From contig CAWAEZ010000011.1 of the NCBI GenBank assembly GCA_963781195.1, forward strand, positions 1 to 64,000: a DNA stretch of 64,000 bases, in the 5' to 3' direction. The notes under the pieces were generated by a model. The model saw only the letters and a program-made list of their open reading frames with translations, was not told where the DNA came from and searched no databases. The first letter of the stretch is position 1, and each line of letters opens with the position of its first letter. Origin of the DNA: JAJPKK01 sp963781195 (GTDB lineage Bacteria > Pseudomonadota > Alphaproteobacteria > Rhizobiales > Xanthobacteraceae). Of this stretch, positions 8,866-18,242 are shown one piece after another. Both the position numbers and the translations under genes were made by a program.

Positions 8866-9729
8866 ATGATGGGAGCGCATCGGGCGGTGTCGCCGAAAGC
8901 ACGTGATGACGGGCCGGCGGCGATCGGGAATGAGTTCAATCTCCCCGGTCAGCACCTCGCCGACGAGCTTCCGCCGCGGTACCTTCCCCCCAATGATCCT
9001 TCGCATGATCAGTTTCCCGACGACCGGTGTGCCTACGACCGCGGCCTCGAAGACCTGCGGTTTCGCGCCTTGTTGGGCGCTGCTGCATGGTCGCGCCTGC
9101 CGTCTGCGATCCGCCGGCGTTTCAGCAAGCGGCTCGGCGCCGGCGTCTCCGTGACCTATGCCGGGGAGATCGTCGAGAGCTGCCGGAGCCGGTTCGGCGT
9201 ACTCCTGGCTCACCTTTGCCGCCTCATCGGCGCGCCCCTGCCGCTGTGCGACGACATCGGCGTTCCCGCCATCGTCACCGTCACCGAGGATGGCGCGGCC
9301 GGCGGCCAGTTCTGGACCCGGATCTACGGCCGGCGCTGCGGGTTTCCGCAAGTCATCCACAGCAGCAAGCGCTTCGGCGGCCCTACCGGCCTGGAGGAAT
9401 ATCTCGGCGGCGGGTTCGGCATCGCGCTCCGGATCAGCGCCGATGCCCAGGCCCTGCATTTCCACAGCGACCACTATTTCGTCGCGGTAGGCGGCGCGCG
9501 GCTGCGCCTGCCGGGTTGGCTGAACCCCGGCGCGTTGACGATCAGCCACGTCGATCGTGGGGCAGGGCGGTTCGCCTTTGAGCTGGCCCTGCGTCACCCG
9601 CTGTTCGGCGAGGTCATGCGGCAGACCAGTGTTTTCCGCGAGCGTTTCGCCGGCCCGGAAAGCGAGGATCAGCCTCACGACAACGGCTGGCTGAACCGGA
9701 GCGCCCGGGCGAGCAGCCCCTGCCGGTAA
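8866..9729 (+). CDS. DUF4166 domain protein
   Basis: This 287-residue protein of unknown function carries the DUF4166 pattern: LRFRALLGAAAWSRLPSAIRRRFSKR, then GVSVTYAGEIVESCRSRFGVLLAHLCRLIGAPLPL, GGQFWTRIYGRRCGFPQVIHSSKRFGGPTGLEEYLGGGFGI and a C-terminal HPLFGEVMRQTSVFRE. Two adjacent ATGs start at 8866 and 8869. No signal peptide is seen. DUF4166 domains are often found alone or fused to saccharopine dehydrogenase-like domains. Its 3' end overlaps the convergent GNAT gene by about 55 bases. It probably forms a unit with the GbsR-like regulator. Confidence 0.78.
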   Translation: MMGAHRAVSPKARDDGPAAIGNEFNLPGQHLADELPPRYLPPNDPSHDQFPDDRCAYDRGLEDLRFRALLGAAAWSRLPSAIRRRFSKRLGAGVSVTYAGEIVESCRSRFGVLLAHLCRLIGAPLPLCDDIGVPAIVTVTEDGAAGGQFWTRIYGRRCGFPQVIHSSKRFGGPTGLEEYLGGGFGIALRISADAQALHFHSDHYFVAVGGARLRLPGWLNPGALTISHVDRGAGRFAFELALRHPLFGEVMRQTSVFRERFAGPESEDQPHDNGWLNRSARASSPCR

Positions 9730-10112
9730 TAGAAGCGGTGCCCGCGCGCATTATCGAGGGCGGTGTCGAGGACGAGCTTGGCGCAGCCGTGCGCACGGCC
9801 TTCGGCTTTGAGCCGGTCGAGCAGCCGCGCGCCGTGGCCGCAGCCGCGCTCCGTCTCTTCGCAGACGAGGTCGTCCACATAGAGGAAGCGGCCGTGAACG
9901 AGGTTTTCGGTGAAGCGATAGCCCGCGAGCGCGTGGGGACCGCGGGCCGACCACAGCGCGAGAATGCGGTAGCCGTCGGCGGACTGGCGCCGCCAGCGTG
10001 CGGCGAAGTCCTCCACCGAGACGAGATGCGGGCGCAGCTGGCGCATCAGCGCAAAGCAGGCGCCGACCTGCGCTTCGCCGACCGCCTGGAATTCCAACGG
10101 CTCCGGCGGCAC
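9675..10112 (-). CDS. GNAT-family N-acetyltransferase
   Basis: This 145-residue acetyltransferase shows ALAGYRFTENLVHGRFLYVDDLVCEETERGCGHGARLLDRL: the beta4 strand and the acetyl-CoA pyrophosphate loop (RGCGHG, a Q/RxxGxG variant). KLVLDTALDNARGHRFYYRQGL is the C-terminal helix-strand. A GTG at 10112 starts the protein two bases after the stop of the upstream carboxymuconolactone decarboxylase gene, so the two are coupled. The acceptor substrate is unknown. Confidence 0.8.
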   Translation of the reverse strand: MPPEPLEFQAVGEAQVGACFALMRQLRPHLVSVEDFAARWRRQSADGYRILALWSARGPHALAGYRFTENLVHGRFLYVDDLVCEETERGCGHGARLLDRLKAEGRAHGCAKLVLDTALDNARGHRFYYRQGLLARALRFSQPLS

Positions 10113-10114
10113 CG

Positions 10115-10596
10115 TTACGCCGCGCTCGGTGGGCGCTTTGCGATGGAGGGTGGAAAGCCGAGGCCGATGGCGATACGGTTCCATTGGTTGATGGTGCCGA
10201 TGGCGACGGTCAAGAACAGCGCCTCGGCCTCGGAGAATTCCCGCCGCACGGCTTCGTAGGCCTGTCCGGAGCTTGCCTCCGGGGAAAGCGCGGTGAGCGC
10301 TTCCGCCCAGGCGAGCGCCGCCATCTCGCGCGTACTGAACACGCCGGCTTCCCGCCACACGGCGACGAGGTCGAGCTTTTCGGCGGCGATGCCGAGCTTG
10401 CGTGCGATGTCGAGGTGAAGCTGGAGGCAGAACGCGCAGCCGTTGATCTGGGACACCCGCAGCTTGACGAGCTCCGTCAGCGGTTTTTCGAGCCCGAATC
10501 GTCGACGCTGCGGCCGAGCGCCAGCAGCGCCGCGTGCGAGGTCGCCGCGGTCCGGGAGAAAACCTCGTAGCCCACCCTGGTGTGCGATGCCGCCAT
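10115..10596 (-). pseudogene. Carboxymuconolactone decarboxylase/AhpD-like protein, one frameshift
   Basis: From ATG 10596, preceded by GGAGGG, the frame reads MAASHTRVGYEVFSRTAATS and so on to GRSVDDSG, then breaks. Another frame continues LEKPLTELVKLRVSQINGCAFCLQLHLDIARKLG to the stop at 10115. Adding one G to the GGG near 10492 restores 160 residues, the family norm. CAFC supplies the redox cysteines and the following His the AhpD proton relay, so it would be a peroxidase-like antioxidant protein. It is divergent from a MarR gene and coupled to a GNAT gene. The defect may be a sequencing error. Confidence 0.8.
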
Positions 10597-10634
10597 GCTG
10601 GCCCTCCGGACGTTCCCGGCATAATGTAAGAGCA

Positions 10635-10649
10635 CGAATAACATATTCG
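10635..10649. promoter_or_regulatory. Inverted repeat between divergent MarR and AhpD-like genes
   Basis: CGAATA-ACA-TATTCG, a perfect 6-bp inverted repeat with a 3-base spacer, lies in the 65-base divergent intergenic gap. Size and position suit a MarR-family operator controlling both directions. Confidence 0.5.
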
Positions 10650-10661
10650 AGCCCTGATATC

Positions 10662-11165
10662 ATGCGCAAGCCCGGATTGTCTCCTGGTGCGATCGTTACC
10701 GCCGCCGTTCCGGCTCCCGTCCCCGGCGAGGGCAAACGCGGGGAGGATGGCCATCTCGGCTATCTGCTGCGCCAGGCGTCGGTCGCGTTCCGCATCCGCA
10801 TGGATCGACAGTTGGCCGGTCTCGGCGTCACCCAGCCGCAGTTCGCGGTGCTGACCATGGTCGCTTCCTATCCCGGCCTTTCCAACGCGGATCTCGCGCG
10901 GCTGTCGCTGCTGACGCCGCAGACCGTCAGCCTCATCGTGGGCAACCTCAAACGGGCGGGTGCGCTCGCGAGCACGCCCCACGCCGTACATGGCCGCATC
11001 CGCCATCTCAGCCTGACCCCGAAGGGCGAGCAGACGCTCGCGCGCTGCAAGGCGCGGGTACAGACCCTGGAAGCCGGGCTCGTCGCGGGGTTGACGAAGA
11101 GAAACGAGTTAGCGATCCGGCAATGGCTGGTGCGCGTCGCGGTTGCCGGTGGCGGCCCGGATTGA
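10662..11165 (+). CDS. MarR-family transcriptional regulator
   Basis: This 167-residue winged-helix regulator has DGHLGYLLRQASVAFRIRMDRQLAGLGVTQPQFAVLTMV, then NADLARLSLLTPQTVSLIVGNLKRAGALAST as the recognition helix and RIRHLSLTPKGEQTL as the wing, the standard MarR plan. The ATG at 10662 gives about 25 extra N-terminal residues before the dimerisation helix. It is divergent from the AhpD-like/GNAT pair, which it probably represses in response to an oxidant or aromatic ligand. Confidence 0.87.
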   Translation: MRKPGLSPGAIVTAAVPAPVPGEGKRGEDGHLGYLLRQASVAFRIRMDRQLAGLGVTQPQFAVLTMVASYPGLSNADLARLSLLTPQTVSLIVGNLKRAGALASTPHAVHGRIRHLSLTPKGEQTLARCKARVQTLEAGLVAGLTKRNELAIRQWLVRVAVAGGGPD

Positions 11166-11475
11166 CCGCGATGAACATGATGGGGAGAAAAACGGACGCC
11201 GCAAATAGGGCACGCCCACCCGCCGACACACGCCGCACGCTTGCGCCGTCTTCGCGCGTCCGCGGGACTGCGACAATTCGCGGAGCACCGCCGCTTGCCG
11301 CGGCGTCGCGCAAGGCAGCGATGCGGCGGTCAGTTGCTGGTCGAAAAGCCTGTTATCTCATCAATTGCAGCGGTCTTTGGAAAGCGGGATGGGGTCGCCC
11401 CATGCCGACGTTCGATTTCGAGCGCGGCATCGGGTGAGCGGGCACAGCGCCCCGCATCACCCGCTGAGCGTCGGA
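11166..11475. other. Intergenic, nothing convincing
   Basis: This gap lies between the MarR gene and a convergent small gene. No gene, RNA or clear terminator is recognised. Confidence 0.5.
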
Positions 11476-11757
11476 TTACCGTCGCGAAAGCCGCCGATGA
11501 TTGGCCCGTACCCAACTCCGGACAGGAACCATCGCGAGCGCGGCGGCGTCTTCGAGGCTCTTGCCACTGGCGAGCGCGATGGCGCCGGCGCTCTGCGCGG
11601 CCGCTGCGGCGACGAATTTCTCGCTGACCATGCGGGCGCATTCGGCGGCACCGGCAGGACCGCCGCCGGCGATCTTCATCAGCCGCAGCGTCATCACACT
11701 GTGCGCTTCGAGGCCGAACTGGGCGGCATCCATCCACGACTTCCACATTTCGAACAT
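11476..11757 (-). CDS. Small conserved-looking hypothetical protein
   Basis: This 93-residue protein, MFEMWKSWMDAAQFGLEAHSVMTLRLMKIAGGG onward, is helical and Ala-rich with a basic C-terminus (RSWVRANHRRLSRR). It resembles short phasin-like or uncharacterised proteins common in rhizobial genomes, an impression rather than a match. There is no signal peptide or membrane segment. It follows the formaldehyde dehydrogenase gene on the same strand after a 200-base gap. Confidence 0.55.
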   Translation of the reverse strand: MFEMWKSWMDAAQFGLEAHSVMTLRLMKIAGGGPAGAAECARMVSEKFVAAAAAQSAGAIALASGKSLEDAAALAMVPVRSWVRANHRRLSRR

Positions 11758-11959
11758 GAGGTCCGCCTTGTTGCCGGCCCAAGCGCGGCCGGTGTGAACA
11801 ACAATGTCTTTAGCATCCCAAGGTTCCGCGGCAAGCGCGTCCGCCCGAATATCGACGAGCCGGTCGAGATCGGGGGCGATCTGACGGTCCGGATCGCCCG
11901 GCCGACCCGTTGGTCAAGCCGGGCGGTGACAGCCGGGGACGCAAGTTGCGGCATCGGAC

Positions 11960-13087
<1,128 letters not shown>

Positions 13088-13199
13088 CCTGTCGGTCCTT
13101 TCCAAGAGATCGCCCGCGCCGGCGACCGGTAGGCAGATTACACCAGGGAACGCCGACCCGCCGCTCCCATGCGGATCGCGGACCCGCGTATCCGGGCGG

Positions 13200-14612
13200 T
13201 CACAGGTCGAGCGTCGCCTGCATCTTCGCGCGGTCGGCGGAAAAGTGCGCGGCGGCGTCGGCCGGCGGCGGTGCGAAGCTGCACCGCGCGAACCGGGCCT
13301 GCTCGGCGAACGGGACGGTGGCGTCGATACCGAGCTTGGCGATGATGCCGTTGTCGCCGATGCGGACGTATTCGTGGCCGCGCGCCTGCGGCACCACGAT
13401 GAGATCGCGCGACGCCTCCATGCGGGTGGCGAGGGCGTATTCAACGTCCTGGGGATCGCGGATGTCGATGTCGTGATCCACCGCGATGACGAGGTCGAGG
13501 TCCTTGAGCGCGCCGAATGCCGCCAGGATCGCATTGCGCTGCAGCCCTTCGTGCCCCGGAGAGGACTTCTTCACCTGGATGACGGCATGGAAGCGGTGCA
13601 GGCCGCCCGCGGTCATCTCGGCATCGATGGCGCAGGGCACCGCGGCCCGCAGCACCTTGAGGAGGCTCGCCTCGAGCACGTATTTGCGCAGCATGATGGT
13701 CTCGCGGCCGTAGCCGTTGATGGCGTGATAGACCGGCCGCCGGCGGTGGGTCAGCGCGGTGATCTCGACCACCGGCATCGCTTCGGCATTGGCGAGATAG
13801 CCCACGAACTCGCCGAACGGCCCCTCGACCACGGTCTCGTCGGTGCGGATCACGCCCTCCAGCACGATCTCGGTCTCGGCCGGCACCAGGAGGTTCTGGC
13901 TCACCGCCTTGACCACCGGAAGCGGGCGCCCGCATAGCCCGCCGGCGACCGCGATCTCGTCGGCGTTCTCCGGCATCTGCGAACCCATGGTGGCGGCGGT
14001 GTATTGCAGGGCGATGTCGGCGCCGATGCAGATGGCGATCGGCAGGTGCTTGCCCTTCGCCTTGGCGCGCTCCCATGCCAGTCGCAGATGGCGGCCGAAA
14101 TCGAGCCGGATCGCGGTGCGTCTCGGCCCCAGCAGCTGCAGGCGGTGGTAGCTCGCATTGTACACGCCGGTCTCGGGATCGCGCGCGATGACGACGCCGG
14201 CGGTGATGAAGCGCCCGCCGTCGTCCGGAGTGTGGGTGAGCACCGGCAGCATGGCGCCGACGTCGAAGCCGTCGCGGTGGACATGCTCGTGGGCGGGGGC
14301 ACGCTCCACCACCACCGGGGGCAGGGGCGTGCCGATGGCGCGGCCGATGAAATCGCGGATGGCGCGGAAGTCGCAGCCGAATGCCGCCTCGCAGTTCCCC
14401 CGGTTGGAGAGCAGGTTGCCGACCACCGGCAGGTCGTGGCCGACGACGTCGCCGAACAGGATCGCGGCGTCCTCGGCGTCGAACCTCTTCATGATCGCCG
14501 CCACCTCGAGCCGCGGATCGGCCGCGCGGTCATAGGCGCGCAAACGCCCCTGCTCGAGCATGCGCCGCAGCGCCGAACGGAACCGGGTGTCCAGTATGTC
14601 CGCGTTCGACAT
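13200..14612 (-). CDS. UbiD-family decarboxylase
   Basis: This 470-residue protein belongs to the UbiD family, prenylated-FMN-dependent (de)carboxylases of aromatic or unsaturated acids. Visible family blocks are LFGDVVGHDLPVVGNLLSNR, ITAGVVIARDPETGVYNASYHRLQLLG, AICIGADIALQYTAATMG, ETEIVLEGVIRTDETVVEGPFGEFVGY and DLVIAVDHDIDIRDPQDVEYALATRM. The ATG at 14612 has AGGAG five bases upstream. No UbiX prenyltransferase is present in the window, so cofactor supply must be encoded elsewhere. Substrate is unknown; a role in aromatic catabolism rather than ubiquinone synthesis is possible. Confidence 0.88.
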   Translation of the reverse strand: MSNADILDTRFRSALRRMLEQGRLRAYDRAADPRLEVAAIMKRFDAEDAAILFGDVVGHDLPVVGNLLSNRGNCEAAFGCDFRAIRDFIGRAIGTPLPPVVVERAPAHEHVHRDGFDVGAMLPVLTHTPDDGGRFITAGVVIARDPETGVYNASYHRLQLLGPRRTAIRLDFGRHLRLAWERAKAKGKHLPIAICIGADIALQYTAATMGSQMPENADEIAVAGGLCGRPLPVVKAVSQNLLVPAETEIVLEGVIRTDETVVEGPFGEFVGYLANAEAMPVVEITALTHRRRPVYHAINGYGRETIMLRKYVLEASLLKVLRAAVPCAIDAEMTAGGLHRFHAVIQVKKSSPGHEGLQRNAILAAFGALKDLDLVIAVDHDIDIRDPQDVEYALATRMEASRDLIVVPQARGHEYVRIGDNGIIAKLGIDATVPFAEQARFARCSFAPPPADAAAHFSADRAKMQATLDL

Positions 14613-14647
14613 CGGCTCTCCTGTCGCTGGGCCGCCAACCCTTACCG

Positions 14648-14893
14648 TCATTTCCGAACCACAGCCGCGTGGTGCCGGGCAGGGGCCCTGGGCGTGGCGT
14701 GCGCCTTGTGCTTGCCGTTGGTCTTCCACTGGGCGCTGGTCGTGTCGCTGCTGCGCCCCGAATAGTAGATGCCGCCGGGAGGGACCGTGGAATGACCCCG
14801 ACGCCCGGCGTTCGGGTCCTGCTCGGGATGCTGCGCCAGCGCAGGGCTGGCGAGCACCAGGATGAAGGCAATGCAGGCGAGGCGGCTCGTCAT
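14648..14893 (-). CDS. Small secreted hypothetical protein
   Basis: An 81-residue protein with a clear signal peptide, MTSRLACIAFILVLASPALA, cleaved after ALA, then a short polar mature part rich in His, Gly, Ser and Pro. The ATG at 14893 follows GGAGA. It is probably periplasmic. No family recognised. Confidence 0.6.
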   Translation of the reverse strand: MTSRLACIAFILVLASPALAQHPEQDPNAGRRGHSTVPPGGIYYSGRSSDTTSAQWKTNGKHKAHATPRAPARHHAAVVRK

Positions 14894-15176
14894 GAAAATC
14901 TCCGGGTTTCCCCCATCGGCCGCGGACCATAGGGCGCGGGCGGCACCGTTGGGAAGCCACTTCGCCGCAGTCCAGAACAGCCCACGAACATGGCGGACAG
15001 CTCACGCGCTCCGAGCGGCGGACAGATGACCCGCTACCGACAGTCGCGTTGGGGAGGCGCGCCCGCATCCTGGCTGTGGCCAGCCGGGCTGCGGAGGGTA
15101 GCGCCGGGCGGAACTGGGCGGTATGTTCGCGCCCGCCGGCGCCGCCACGGGATTCGCACCCCGCCGCAGCCTGCAC

Positions 15177-15253
15177 GCGCTCGTAGCTCAGCTGGATAGA
15201 GCATCAGACTTCGAATCTGAGGGTCGGGAGTTCGAATCTCTCCGAGCGCGCCA
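15177..15253 (+). tRNA. tRNA-Arg (anticodon TCG)
   Basis: A full cloverleaf can be drawn. The acceptor stem GCGCTCG (15177-15183) pairs with CGAGCGC (15243-15249). The D-arm holds GCTCAGCTGGATAGAGC, the anticodon stem is TCAGA/TCTGA with loop CTTCGAA (anticodon TCG at 15211-15213), and the T-arm is GGGAG-TTCGAAT-CTCTC. GCCA follows. The 3' half is a common integration target, and a lower-GC gene block follows directly. Confidence 0.97.
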
Positions 15254-15393
15254 GAAAGAAACCCCCGTCAAATCGGCATAACTTGCACATAGCCCGAAAG
15301 GGAGTGGCGTCCGGATTTCGGCGATTTGGACGCAACTTGGACGCCAAGGCCCCAACGCTTTCGTCCGGCCTGTCAGCCCGGCTCGCTTGCTAG

Positions 15394-15410
15394 ATACGCA
15401 ATTTGCGTAT
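15394..15410. promoter_or_regulatory. Palindromic operator overlapping the XRE-nuclease promoter
   Basis: ATACGCAA-T-TTGCGTAT is a perfect 17-bp palindrome ending 11 bases before the XRE gene's ATG. A -10-like TATAGT (15408-15413) overlaps its right arm and a weak TTGCTA -35 lies just to its left, so a bound repressor would occlude RNA polymerase. The short distance from -10 to ATG suggests a leaderless transcript. Confidence 0.65.
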
Positions 15411-15421
15411 AGTTTAATCGA

Positions 15422-16891
15422 ATGAGTCACGATAGCTCTCAAGCGGACACTACCGCCGACATATTGAAATTATGGCGTGCTCGCGAACGCCTGTCACAGG
15501 CGGAAGCCGCGGCGGTACTTCGGGTCTCAGTTCGGACACTTCAGGGGTGGGAGAGCGGGCGGCCGATGCCATATCCGGACCTTCTTCAAGCCGCCTTGAC
15601 CGGCTCAATACGAACCGCTGACCCTTTCCTCCTTGCGCAATCTGAATTCCCGCGACAACTGGCAGGTTTCGTGGACTTTATCGGCGCCGCCGATTTGGAT
15701 GCCGCGCTGAGAAAGGTGACGTGTAAACTTGAGCAGCTTCTCCCGAGCACGAGGGTTCTGTACGGAGATCGGTACTACTTCCATGAACAATTCCTGCGCT
15801 TCACCGAGGGGACGGCACCGTTTCATTTGGACATCTCAGATTCCGTTGCGGTTCGCGCCGCTAGACTTATCGCGGACATCAACAGAGTGAAAGTATCGCT
15901 GTCGGAGAAAGGGGCCTCACGACTACGTCGGATGATCATTGGAGGCTTGAAAGCTGGATGCGATATTAGGCAACTAGAACACGAGTTGCGATGTGCAACT
16001 CACTTTGCTCGAAGGGGTTTTAAGGTTACCCACGCCGATCTTGAAGGGCTCGGCAACTTTGATCTACTGATAGATGGGCCTTCAGGACCTGTGGAACTGG
16101 AGTGTAAGACCGTTGCCGAGGATACGGGAGCGCCTATAAAAATTGAGATGATCGCGCAGCTATTCGATGCGTTTGTTAGATGCGTTTCTAAGTTGCGACG
16201 CGTTTCCGTGACCGAATCTGGAGTGTTTTCGCTTTTTCTTAGAAAGCGCGGAGACGACTGCACCAATTTGGTTTCGAGATTCCGTGATGCGCTTCAGTCA
16301 GGAGCGTTTGACAAATTTGACGGGAACGACTTCGAGATTGCCTTCACTCCGAAGCCTCTCTGGACGGCATTGCTCAAGGCGGGCCAAATCGAGCAGTTTA
16401 TCTCTACGCGCTCGCTTGATCCGGATTTTAATGCCGGACACGCATGCTCGTTCACGACTGTCGACGGTTTTGCGGTCGGTCTGTCTCTTCGACTTCATAA
16501 GCCGTCAGAATTGGGCAGCCGGTCAGTTGACGTTATCAAAAAGGCCGCGGACCAATGTACAAGTAAAAATCCCGCCTTGGTGTGGCTTCACTTCGTCGGG
16601 GCCACGGAGGACGACTTCCTCGCGCTAGTCCAGCTCTCGTCTAACGGAACCGGAGCCGGCTTGAACAGCATCGTGGCAAGCGCTTTGCATCCGGACGCGA
16701 CGCCGGTTGGCGCAATCCCGACCGATCGGTCCCACGTAAATGCCGTTAAATTTAGCGTCAGCGGGAGCCGAATCGATAAACGTCCCGTCCTAGGTCCTAA
16801 TCTCTTGATTGTCAGCGCTGTGACAAATAGCGCCCCGCTTTATCATGTCCCGAACCCACTTTGTCGTTGGCCATTGAAAATTGATTGCTGA
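15422..16891 (+). CDS. XRE helix-turn-helix fused to a putative PD-(D/E)XK nuclease domain
   Basis: This 489-residue protein does not match a named family I can recall. Residues about 12-60 form an XRE-type HTH (LWRARERLSQAEAAAVLRVSVRTLQGWESGRPMP). A central region around 183-245 reads RQLEHELRCATHFARRGF, then GNFDLLIDGPSGPVELECKTV. E187, D214, E227 and K229 give the spacing of a PD-(D/E)XK restriction-endonuclease fold (D, then ExK). The remaining 240 residues are unrecognised. Codon use and base composition are visibly lower-GC than the flanks. It lies 168 bases after tRNA-Arg with a palindrome over its promoter, so autoregulated and horizontally acquired is the natural reading. A role in defence or DNA exclusion is inference. 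Nuclease activity is unproven. Confidence 0.72.
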   Translation: MSHDSSQADTTADILKLWRARERLSQAEAAAVLRVSVRTLQGWESGRPMPYPDLLQAALTGSIRTADPFLLAQSEFPRQLAGFVDFIGAADLDAALRKVTCKLEQLLPSTRVLYGDRYYFHEQFLRFTEGTAPFHLDISDSVAVRAARLIADINRVKVSLSEKGASRLRRMIIGGLKAGCDIRQLEHELRCATHFARRGFKVTHADLEGLGNFDLLIDGPSGPVELECKTVAEDTGAPIKIEMIAQLFDAFVRCVSKLRRVSVTESGVFSLFLRKRGDDCTNLVSRFRDALQSGAFDKFDGNDFEIAFTPKPLWTALLKAGQIEQFISTRSLDPDFNAGHACSFTTVDGFAVGLSLRLHKPSELGSRSVDVIKKAADQCTSKNPALVWLHFVGATEDDFLALVQLSSNGTGAGLNSIVASALHPDATPVGAIPTDRSHVNAVKFSVSGSRIDKRPVLGPNLLIVSAVTNSAPLYHVPNPLCRWPLKIDC

Positions 16892-16898
16892 TAGCTTT

Positions 16899-17021
16899 TC
16901 ATGACATCTTCCGCGCCGTTGCAAGACGAAAAAGAGCCTCCTGAACCGACTTCGGCCCTAACAGGCTGTTGAACTCCTTGTGGAAAGTCGGCACAGCCTT
17001 CTTGATTAAATCGAGACACAT
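16899..17021 (-). other. Possible 40-residue ORF or 3' remnant of a gene
   Basis: A short minus frame reads MCLDLIKKAVPTFHKEFNSL then ends RLATARKMS, with a protein-like composition and only a weak GGTGGA upstream. It is convergent with the XRE gene and could be the tail of a lost gene. It may equally be chance. Confidence 0.25.
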
Positions 17022-17450
17022 TCCACCGTCGCGCGCCGATGTGCCCGCCCCGGGCCGCTTATGCCGTCGACGCTCTTCTGCGCGTCGACGGCGGCGCGAT
17101 CAGCGCTTCCGCCGGAATACCCCACTCGCGGTGTAGTCTCCACGCCATGCCCATCGTCAAGGGACGCGTCCTCGTCAGGATGTCGGATGCACGCTGGCGC
17201 GAACCGAGCAGGCGGCCAGGATCGGCCGGGTGTATTCGCCCATTTCCATGCGATAGCGGATGGCGTCGACCGTATCGGGTGGTTCGATCGAAAGATGACA
17301 CGATTGTCGCCCACAAAATCGACAGAGCTCCCAAACTGGCGCTTTATCTCGGCTGGGTTTGCCGCGGGCACGGGCGAGGTACCAACTACAAGCAAATAAT
17401 GCGCCTATTCCTGGGGACTGCGGTGTCCCTGCCAGGGTGATCGCGCTTGT
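17022..17450. other. Intergenic stretch between the nuclease-like gene and higA
   Basis: Open frames occur on both strands but none shows a recognisable domain, ribosome-binding site or neighbour relation. It may hold decayed island DNA. Confidence 0.4.
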
Positions 17451-17765
17451 CTAGGCGGCTCTGGGACGAAGCGTGGGAATGCCGCTCACATCCTCGTCGC
17501 GTTCCGCGTGCCACGTATCGTAAGCCCCCTGCATGCGCACCCAAACTCCGGCGCCGTCGCCGAACAACTTGCCGAGTCGAACCGCAACCGCCGGAGAGAT
17601 CGGCTTGCGCTCGCGCAAAATGTCGTAGAGATGTTGCCGTGAAATTCCGAGAAGTTGCGCAATCTCGGTTTTGGTCTTGCCGGTCGTCGGGATCACGTCC
17701 TCTCTCAGCAAAGCGCCAGGATGGGTCGGACAGCGATCGGGATTGCGCTTAGCGCCATAGACCAT
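17451..17765 (-). CDS. higA: HigA-family antitoxin
   Basis: This 104-residue antitoxin has an XRE-type HTH: HPGALLREDVIPTTGKTKTEIAQLLGISRQHLYDILRERKPISPAVAVRLGKLFGDGAGVWVRMQGAYDTWHA, the conserved HigA signature including the terminal W-x-x-x-Q-x-x-Y-D block. HigA binds HigB and represses the shared promoter. It follows the toxin gene by 12 bases, the toxin-first order typical of higBA. Confidence 0.92.
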   Translation of the reverse strand: MVYGAKRNPDRCPTHPGALLREDVIPTTGKTKTEIAQLLGISRQHLYDILRERKPISPAVAVRLGKLFGDGAGVWVRMQGAYDTWHAERDEDVSGIPTLRPRAA

Positions 17766-17777
17766 GATTATCTCACT

Positions 17778-18056
17778 TCAGTGATATTGTTCGAAGCCAA
17801 CCCGGCAGGCATCGCCGTCCTCGAATTCAAACGTGATGCACCACGGTCCATTTACATGGACCGAATAGCGCGTGGGTTTGAAGCTTCTCAAAGCATGAAA
17901 ATCAAAGCCCGGGATGTTCATTTCCTGCGGCGTCGCCACGGCATCCAAGCGATCCAGACGACGAAGGATACGTTCATGCATCTTCGCATCGATCTTCGAA
18001 GTTCGCCCCATCTCCCAAAGTTCGGCGAGAGGCTTGCTCTTGAAGCTTCTGATCAT
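17778..18056 (-). CDS. higB: HigB-family toxin (RelE superfamily mRNA interferase)
   Basis: This 92-residue toxin cleaves mRNA on the ribosome (family knowledge). MIRSFKSKPLAELWEMGRTSKID is followed by FHALRSFKPTRYSVHVNGPWCITFEFEDGDACRVGFEQYH, matching the HigB core in which a C-terminal aromatic and His are usual. The ATG at 18056 is preferred to an upstream one at 18125 because a strong promoter lies between them and ends only nine bases before this ATG. Operon with higA. Confidence 0.92.
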   Translation of the reverse strand: MIRSFKSKPLAELWEMGRTSKIDAKMHERILRRLDRLDAVATPQEMNIPGFDFHALRSFKPTRYSVHVNGPWCITFEFEDGDACRVGFEQYH

Positions 18057-18065
18057 GCTGTTTAC

Positions 18066-18094
18066 ATCGTAAGCGATTAGCTGACTGTTGTCAA
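18066..18094 (-). promoter_or_regulatory. Strong sigma-70-like promoter of higBA
   Basis: On the minus strand TTGACA (18089-18094) and TACGAT (18066-18071) are separated by exactly 17 bases. Predicted initiation is at about 18058-18060, leaving a leader of only a few bases before higB, so the transcript is nearly leaderless. Confidence 0.75.
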
Positions 18095-18242
18095 CGGATG
18101 GCTTACGCGTGACTGGGGCGCTCAAGCGCGACGCCGCGCGCGACTGCGTCGCAGCCCGCCCGGGGTCGCGTACTGTCGCACGAGGCGTAACAGCCCCACG
18201 GCGATAGAATAGTTGCCCATCTTCATCAGCCGGGGCGCGCCA

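Noticed and set aside
15188..15442. Small minus-strand frame over the tRNA containing a DSNSRPSDSKSDA-like peptide
   Set aside because: This is the familiar translation of a tRNA antisense strand, not a protein or an integrase tail.
18057..18125. Longer HigB start at 18125
   Set aside because: A consensus promoter lies inside that extension, so the start at 18056 is preferred.
15254..18242. Search for a duplicate of the tRNA-Arg 3' end marking an attR site
   Set aside because: No second copy of the T-arm/acceptor sequence was seen by eye, so an integrative element boundary is not claimed.
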